From Bacteroidota bacterium (lineage in GTDB: Bacteria > Bacteroidota > Bacteroidia > Chitinophagales > LD1): a stretch of 64,000 nt of DNA. Position 1 is the first letter of the stretch. Every line of letters begins with the position of its first letter. The notes beneath the pieces were generated by a model. It was not told the origin of the DNA, did no database searches, and was given only the letters and a program-made list of their open reading frames with translations. The stretch spans positions 186,001 through 250,000 of the forward strand of contig JADKJG010000007.1 of NCBI GenBank assembly GCA_016722375.1, read 5' to 3'. This document shows positions 62,868 through 64,000 of the stretch, one piece after another. A program made the translations under genes and the position numbers.

Positions 62868-64000
62868 GTGAGAACGGTTTTACTTGCTTCATTTCTTTTA
62901 GTGTTATCTGCGAAAGCATTTGCTTTAGGAGAGTCGTTGTCGGGAATGAAGCGCCCCTCTGAAATGCGTTTTACTGAAAACAAAGGGCAGTGGGACGACC
63001 AAATACTTTTCCGGGCCAGTGTTCCTAATGGGCACGTTATCTTAGAAAAAAATGGGTTCTACTTTATCCTATATTCCGGAGAGGAGTTATCGCATCTGCA
63101 CCACCCCAGTCAAACAAAAGAGGCGACGGTTAAAGGTCATGCCTTCAAAGAAACATTTGTCGGTGCAAATCCTCAGGCAGTTTTAAAGGGCAGAAGCGCC
63201 TATTCAGATTATGCCAACTTTTATATTGGCAAGGATCCAGCGCATTGGGCATCAGAAGTCAAAATTTATCCTCAAATAAAGTATGAGCAACTGTATCATG
63301 GAATTGATTTACTGTTTCAAACCAAAGGGGCAGATTTATTAAAGTATGATCTGATTGTTCATCCGGGTGCTAATGCTTCGCAGATAAAATGGCGGTACGA
63401 AGGGGTTGAACAACTGAAATTACGGAAAGGAGAATTATTAATCCGCACTTCGGTGGGCGATATTGTGGAGCAAAAACCATTTGCCTATCAAGAAATTAAT
63501 GGTGAGAAAAAAGAGGTGCGTTGCTCTTTCTCCTTAGATAGCACCGAGGTGTCTTTTTCTATGCCGGAAGGATATGACGCTCGTTATGACCTTATCATTG
63601 ACCCCACCATCGAATTTTCTACCTATACCGGTTCTACTTATGATAATTGGGGATATACAGCCACCTATGATTTCGACGGGAACATGTATGTGGGTGGATA
63701 TGTCAATGGTTTTGGACAGCTTGCTCCGGGATATCCAACTACTTTAGGTGCTTTTCAAGCCACCTGGCAGGGTGGCTCAGGCTCCAATATGGGAAACGGC
63801 AATGGCATCGGCTTTGCTTGTGACATGGGCATCTCAAAGTTTTCGAGCAATGGAGCAGCCTTGCTTTATAGCACTTATCTTGGGGGAACTGACAATGAAA
63901 CGCCGAACTCATTAGTAGTGGACGCGCAGAATAACTTGATTATTTATGGGGTAAGTTATTCTACTGATTTCCCGGTTTCTCCCAATGCTTATAATCCTAT
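62868..64000 (+). CDS. secreted SBBP beta-propeller repeat protein, 3' end outside the window
   Basis: A GTG start at 62868 opens a frame that is still open at the window end, about 377 codons. The first residues (RTVLLASFLLVLSAKAFA) form a signal peptide. Then comes the domain that usually precedes SBBP propellers in Bacteroidota: MRFTENKGQWDDQILFRASV, YDLIVHPGANASQIKWRYEG and YDLIIDPTIEFSTYTG. SBBP repeats begin near residue 245 (YTATYDFDGNMYVGGYVNGF; LLYSTYLGGTDNETPNSLVV; STDFPVSPNAYNP). Such proteins are large, surface-exposed, and usually end in a T9SS sorting domain, which would lie beyond this window. Confidence 0.88.
   Translation, partial: MRTVLLASFLLVLSAKAFALGESLSGMKRPSEMRFTENKGQWDDQILFRASVPNGHVILEKNGFYFILYSGEELSHLHHPSQTKEATVKGHAFKETFVGANPQAVLKGRSAYSDYANFYIGKDPAHWASEVKIYPQIKYEQLYHGIDLLFQTKGADLLKYDLIVHPGANASQIKWRYEGVEQLKLRKGELLIRTSVGDIVEQKPFAYQEINGEKKEVRCSFSLDSTEVSFSMPEGYDARYDLIIDPTIEFSTYTGSTYDNWGYTATYDFDGNMYVGGYVNGFGQLAPGYPTTLGAFQATWQGGSGSNMGNGNGIGFACDMGISKFSSNGAALLYSTYLGGTDNETPNSLVVDAQNNLIIYGVSYSTDFPVSPNAYNP

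Noticed and set aside
62768..62983. 71-codon minus-strand frame overlapping the SBBP gene start
   Set aside because: Lies antisense to a well supported signal peptide and N-terminal domain.

Overview
The window looks like a chromosome segment from a free-living member of the Bacteroidota, probably near Chitinophagales or Sphingobacteriales. Signs seen directly are C-terminal type IX secretion (T9SS) sorting domains on several secreted proteins, a PorW/SprE-like lipoprotein, a bactofilin, a Bacteroidota-type omega subunit beside bamD, a split transketolase, near-absence of Shine-Dalgarno sequences, and promoters of the TTG-N18/19-TAnnTTTG type upstream of rpsL and rplL. No rRNA, tRNA, CRISPR array, prophage or replication origin was seen.

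Layout. 0-4 kb: YdeI-like fragment, YebC, a hypothetical protein and a steroid-reductase-like enzyme. 3.5-10 kb: a seven-gene minus-strand run with the two transketolase halves separated by two paralogous VWA proteins, then an ECF sigma factor, an anti-sigma-like membrane protein and a small secreted protein. 10.8-16.2 kb: a fatty acid hydroxylase and the block rpsL-rpsG-fusA-rpsJ-rplC, which stops at a terminator after rplC. 17-21.2 kb: T9SS-exported M1 peptidase, then bamD-rpoZ-coaC. 21.3-30.2 kb: accessory region with small unknown genes, a RAYT-type transposase with REP-like palindromes, a decayed IS, two paralogous membrane proteins and a possible cassette region with attC-like stem-loops. 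30.8-38.9 kb: porW, M23 peptidase, bactofilin, atpZ, then efp-accB-accC and a winged-helix regulator. 39-54.8 kb: TMTC-like membrane protein, secreted T9SS cargo, radC, a very large cysteine-rich adhesin and a GT39-like protein. 54.9-64 kb: copA, asnS, rpoN, a solitary rplL, a small metallopeptidase and the start of an SBBP-repeat protein.

The most unusual signal is six degenerate tandem arrays, each with an exact 21-bp pitch (9 to 16 units) and no indels, although their sequences have diverged. Five are in long intergenic gaps; two of these share a consensus and lie upstream of the rpsL and rplL promoters. The sixth is in frame inside the winged-helix regulator gene. Each locus, or pair of loci, has its own consensus. 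Fixed spacing with drifting sequence suggests that spacing matters, perhaps two DNA helical turns, but this is inference.

Quality caution: copA, asnS, coaBC, the giant adhesin and the IS transposase are each broken by one-base differences, mostly in homopolymers. Because asnS is normally essential, many of these are probably sequence errors rather than real gene loss.
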